NCBI RefSeq assembly: GCF_001411555.2
Contig: NC_049907.1
Span: 38,865,482 to 38,929,481 of the forward strand
Direction: 5' to 3'
Origin: Juglans regia
Lineage: Eukaryota > Streptophyta > Magnoliopsida > Fagales > Juglandaceae
Length of the DNA: 64,000 nucleotides
Below, in pieces: positions 60,993-64,000 of the stretch. A program made the translations under genes and the position numbers. Within the stretch, counting starts at the first letter, position 1; every line of letters starts with the position of its first letter. The notes below the pieces were generated by a model. The model was not told the DNA's origin and ran no database searches. It saw only the letters and a list, made by a program, of their open reading frames with translations.

Positions 60993-61800
60993 ACCGGATC
61001 AATGCACTTGAGAATTTTCTGTGAGTAGCACCAACCACAGAAACTAAAAACAATCATTACCCCTCTAAAAACAAAGACAAGACGACCCCTATATTATACA
61101 AGTGCTCTTAAATTCTTAGATCTTGAGCCAAATGCAAGTTCTCAGCCAGTGAATTCGCAGAGTATTAGATTCCCAGCATTTAAGAACTAAAAGACGAAAA
61201 TAACTCTGTTATCTCAAACTTTATATTTCAAAGAAGTTTTTTTTTTTTTCAATTTTATTATGCTATAAACACATTCCAATTCTGAAGTCCTAATGCCGAG
61301 AATTCGAAACTCAAAATTATCTCATGAGATGAAAAACCGACCAAAATTTCTGCAAAACAATTACAATCAGCCAACAACAAACCTTAAGCACTTTAATAGC
61401 CCATCATAGATGAATAAAACAAGATAGTTCAAAACCCAGAAGATTCTAACGACAACCCAGATGGAATAAATAGAGGCCAGACCATGATGTAGCTAAGCAG
61501 TACGATTTTGGAAGCCAAAGTTGAAGAAAAGGAAACCCATTACAGCATCATAGCAGAAGGAAGAAATGAGATCAAAACACCTTCTAAAGAAAGTACCTTT
61601 TGATTGACAAAAAGCATTGACCGAGCCCACAAGACATCACCACCACCGTGCATCTCTCCAATTCCTACAAGAAAAGGTCGCTTGATTTTCCCTTGCTAAA
61701 CAAGAATCCAAAGCTGCACCACCTTTTTTCTCTCTTTTAATGCATTCTCTGTTTCTATTGGATCTTACTGCTATTTTTTCCTTTATGCTATTGTTGTTCA
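60993..61800 (-). other. Probable 5' UTR and leader intron of NPGR2
   Basis: On the minus strand a donor-like CAAAAG|GTACTTTC lies near 61599 and an acceptor GTGCTACTCACAG near 61020, 28 bases before the first ATG. This suggests a ~580-base leader intron with the first exon at about 61600-61750. Transcription start not visible. Confidence 0.4.
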
Positions 61801-61973
61801 AAAGTTCAAACTTCAAACTGTGTTAGGAAGTCAGAGTTCGTGCATTAAATTGTAATCTACCTCTTTGGTTCTACTTTCGTAGGTGTGAATAGTCGGCTCG
61901 AGTGTGAACGGTGAACAGAAGGAAGATTTGTTTATTTGTTTATAATATCTGTACGAAATCTAAATTGAGGTTG

Positions 61974-62140
61974 GTTTAGATGAGATAGATTAAAATTAAA
62001 AAAATATAATTTTAAAATATAATTTTTAATATTATTTTTATTTTAAGATTTAAAAAATTAAATTATTTATTTTATTTTATGTAAAAATTTAAAAAAATTA
62101 TAATAATTAAATAAAATAAATTAAGATAAACTGTAAAAAT
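61974..62140 (-). mobile_element. AT-rich MITE copy, degenerate
   Basis: It shares TTTAATATTATTTTTATTTTAAGA, AAATTAAATTATTTATT and TAAAAATTTAAAAAAATTATAAT with the family core. Confidence 0.5.
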
Positions 62141-63183
62141 AACGAGTGTTGAAAGAGTTTTTATACCTTATTAATATAATTTAAAGAATCTTTTAATATC
62201 AAATAATTTTCTGTTATATAATTGTCATCTAAGTGGAAAGGAATGTCCGTGGGTCAGTTTGAAATCAGTCCCCTCCCAAAGTGGTCAACTGCCGACCCCT
62301 CCAAGGTTCTCTCCCTCCGTAAGGCTGTAACTACGCATTTTGGGTAAACCAAGGACTGAGTCAAAATAAACTAATCCTATGGTTTTATTTTAAAAAAAGA
62401 AAAAAAACCATTTTTTGAAAAGATTTTATCGATCAGAACAAGAAAAAGAACAGATCCAGTTTTAATATAAAGATAATTTATCCCTCAAAATATTTTCAAA
62501 AATCTTATTTAGTATTTAGTTGTCTAGATTTCTTTTAGGTTTTTAATAATTTTTTCATAATTACACATATTTTTTATTATTAATAAAATCTGATCACATC
62601 TCATTTCTTTTTTTACATGTCATAAGTGGCAATAAAACATCTTAGTCTCTTTTTAAAAGCTATTTGGTAAATTTACAACTTCACTTTTCCTTTTAATTCT
62701 TCCATTAGTTAGCTTATTTGGATTAGTTTTGTTAATAAGTACATATATTATATATATAACTACCTTCCAGTTAACAATTAGGAGTGAATGCAACAAATCT
62801 CACATAGCTATTTCTATCTATATTATAGAGACTTTACAATATTCAATTTTAGATTCAACAAAAAATTTTATCTTTATTTACTTAATTTTTATCATTTGTT
62901 TCAAAAAATTTAACATGACTATTTCTATCTTAATTTTTATATTTCACTTGAGTTCGATCGAGCTCAAGTGAAAGGTTTATATGAATGTCTTTAATAATTT
63001 AGTTTGTCCCTATATAATAACTTTATATGGTTAATGTTAAATGTCGATGATACACTTTGTTACCTTAAATGTCGGTTATTGTTCACCCTTACATACGACA
63101 CATTTTACTAATCAACCCCCCAAGCACCAAATCCTAGTTATGCCCCTGAACAGATCCTAATTCCCAACCGACGAATATTTATG
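62141..63183. other. AT-rich spacer, no gene seen
   Basis: A small GC-balanced patch at about 62255-62330 is not coding as far as I can see. The open frame at 62729-62971 is Ile-rich and AT-driven. Confidence 0.55.
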
Positions 63184-63400
63184 CTTTGTTAGATGAGATG
63201 AAATGAGATGAATTAATATTAAAATTAAAAGTTAAATAAAATATTATTAGAATATATTTTTTTAATATTATATTTATTTTAAAATTTAAAAAAATTGAAT
63301 TGTTTATTATATTTTATATGAAAATTTTAAAAAATTATAATGATGAGATGAGATAAGTCAAAAAGAGTTGTGAAAACAAACGAGTACGTTGTTGTGATAA
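63184..63400 (-). mobile_element. AT-rich MITE copy (CTCGTTTGGAT family), reverse
   Basis: It starts CTTTGTTAGATGAGATGAAA, has the family core in reverse, and ends AAACAAACGAG. Confidence 0.65.
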
Positions 63401-63864
63401 TTTCAGATGATCTGTAAATAGTAGTAAAAATTTAATGAATAGTTTATTAATAATAGTGAATTATTTATGAATAATAGTGAATGGTAGTGAAGTAATATGA
63501 GACTACTTCACTTATCAAACAATTTACCTATAAAAATGTTATAAAAAAAAAAAAGTTATGAAAAAAAAGCTTAGTCTATAAAAATGAACCAAATCCAAGA
63601 TTGTTCCTTTCGGAACACAAAATTGATGCGCTTATACAAGATCGTACACGAGCATTCAAGTTTGTAAAATCTACACATTATATTTATATCTCTTCAAAAT
63701 AAATTTAGAATTTGGGGAAAAAAAATAATTATAGGTACTGTTGATCCCTTAAAGTCGTGGGTTTGAATAGAAGTTGGCAAAAAATAAAACTTCAAAAGGA
63801 AGAAATCCTCACATGCTCATGAATGCTTTATCTTGGGCAACAAATATCTTGCGAAGTTTAGTTT

Positions 63865-64000
63865 GTTTTCAGAATACATCTTATCTCATTTTATATAATT
63901 ATTTTATCTTATATAATTATTATAATTTTTAAAAAATTTTATATAAAATAAAATAAAAATTTAATTTTTTTAAATCGTAAAATAAAAATAATATTTTTTT
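63865..64000 (+). mobile_element. AT-rich MITE copy, cut by the window edge
   Basis: GTTTGTTTTCAGAATACATC is followed by TCTCATTTTATATAATTAT and the start of the family core, running off the right edge. Confidence 0.45.

Overview
This is a 64 kb piece of a plant nuclear genome. It has split genes with GT-AG introns, long AT-rich spacers and many plant transposons. The proteins are closest to eudicot families. A recurring AT-rich MITE whose ends resemble CTCGTTTGGAT is, from memory, typical of Fagales such as walnut or pecan, so a member of that order is my best guess. This is inference, not proven. There is no sign of bacterial, organellar or viral replicon DNA, and I saw no CRISPR array, rRNA or tRNA gene.

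Five protein genes can be assembled exon by exon. (1) The 5' half of an NPF5.2/PTR3-type transporter lies on the minus strand (1-4065) and runs off the left edge. (2) A complete cyanase gene (23846-26024, 162 aa) is on the plus strand. (3) A complete MORF2-type plastid RNA-editing factor (27496-31178, 237 aa) is on the plus strand. (4) A complete nine-exon U2AF-like RRM protein with an Arg/Ser/Lys-rich N-terminus (35782-44525, 928 aa) is on the plus strand. (5) A complete NPGR2-type TPR protein (56320-60992, 731 aa) is on the minus strand. Genes 3 and 4 are neighbours in the same orientation. I recall the same pair in Arabidopsis (At2g33430 and At2g33435), which would be conserved microsynteny.

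Most of the rest is transposon. From left to right: two foldback elements sit in the transporter intron. A decayed Ty1-copia element with two LTRs and a 5-bp target duplication spans 4343-9231. A Mutator-like element at 9268-15038 has about 43-bp terminal inverted repeats and carries a broken FAR1-type transposase plus an opposite-strand GRF zinc-finger gene. A non-autonomous Helitron (15679-17309) sits inside a duplicated piece of the transporter intron. A MITE-rich zone spans 17.9-23.4 kb. Intron 3 of the RRM gene holds a LINE tail, a complete 451-bp TRIM and a solo LTR of the same family. Between 46.3 and 52.9 kb lie a GGTCCGG-rich element and a cluster of Helitron ends. An internally deleted copia element (53165-55459) has split a small MITE. 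More MITE copies lie at 60-64 kb.

The genes do not form a pathway. They are ordinary housekeeping or developmental loci. The unusual content is in the mobile elements, chiefly the Mutator element with its GRF-finger partner gene, the Helitron family with a shared hairpin, and the nested insertions.
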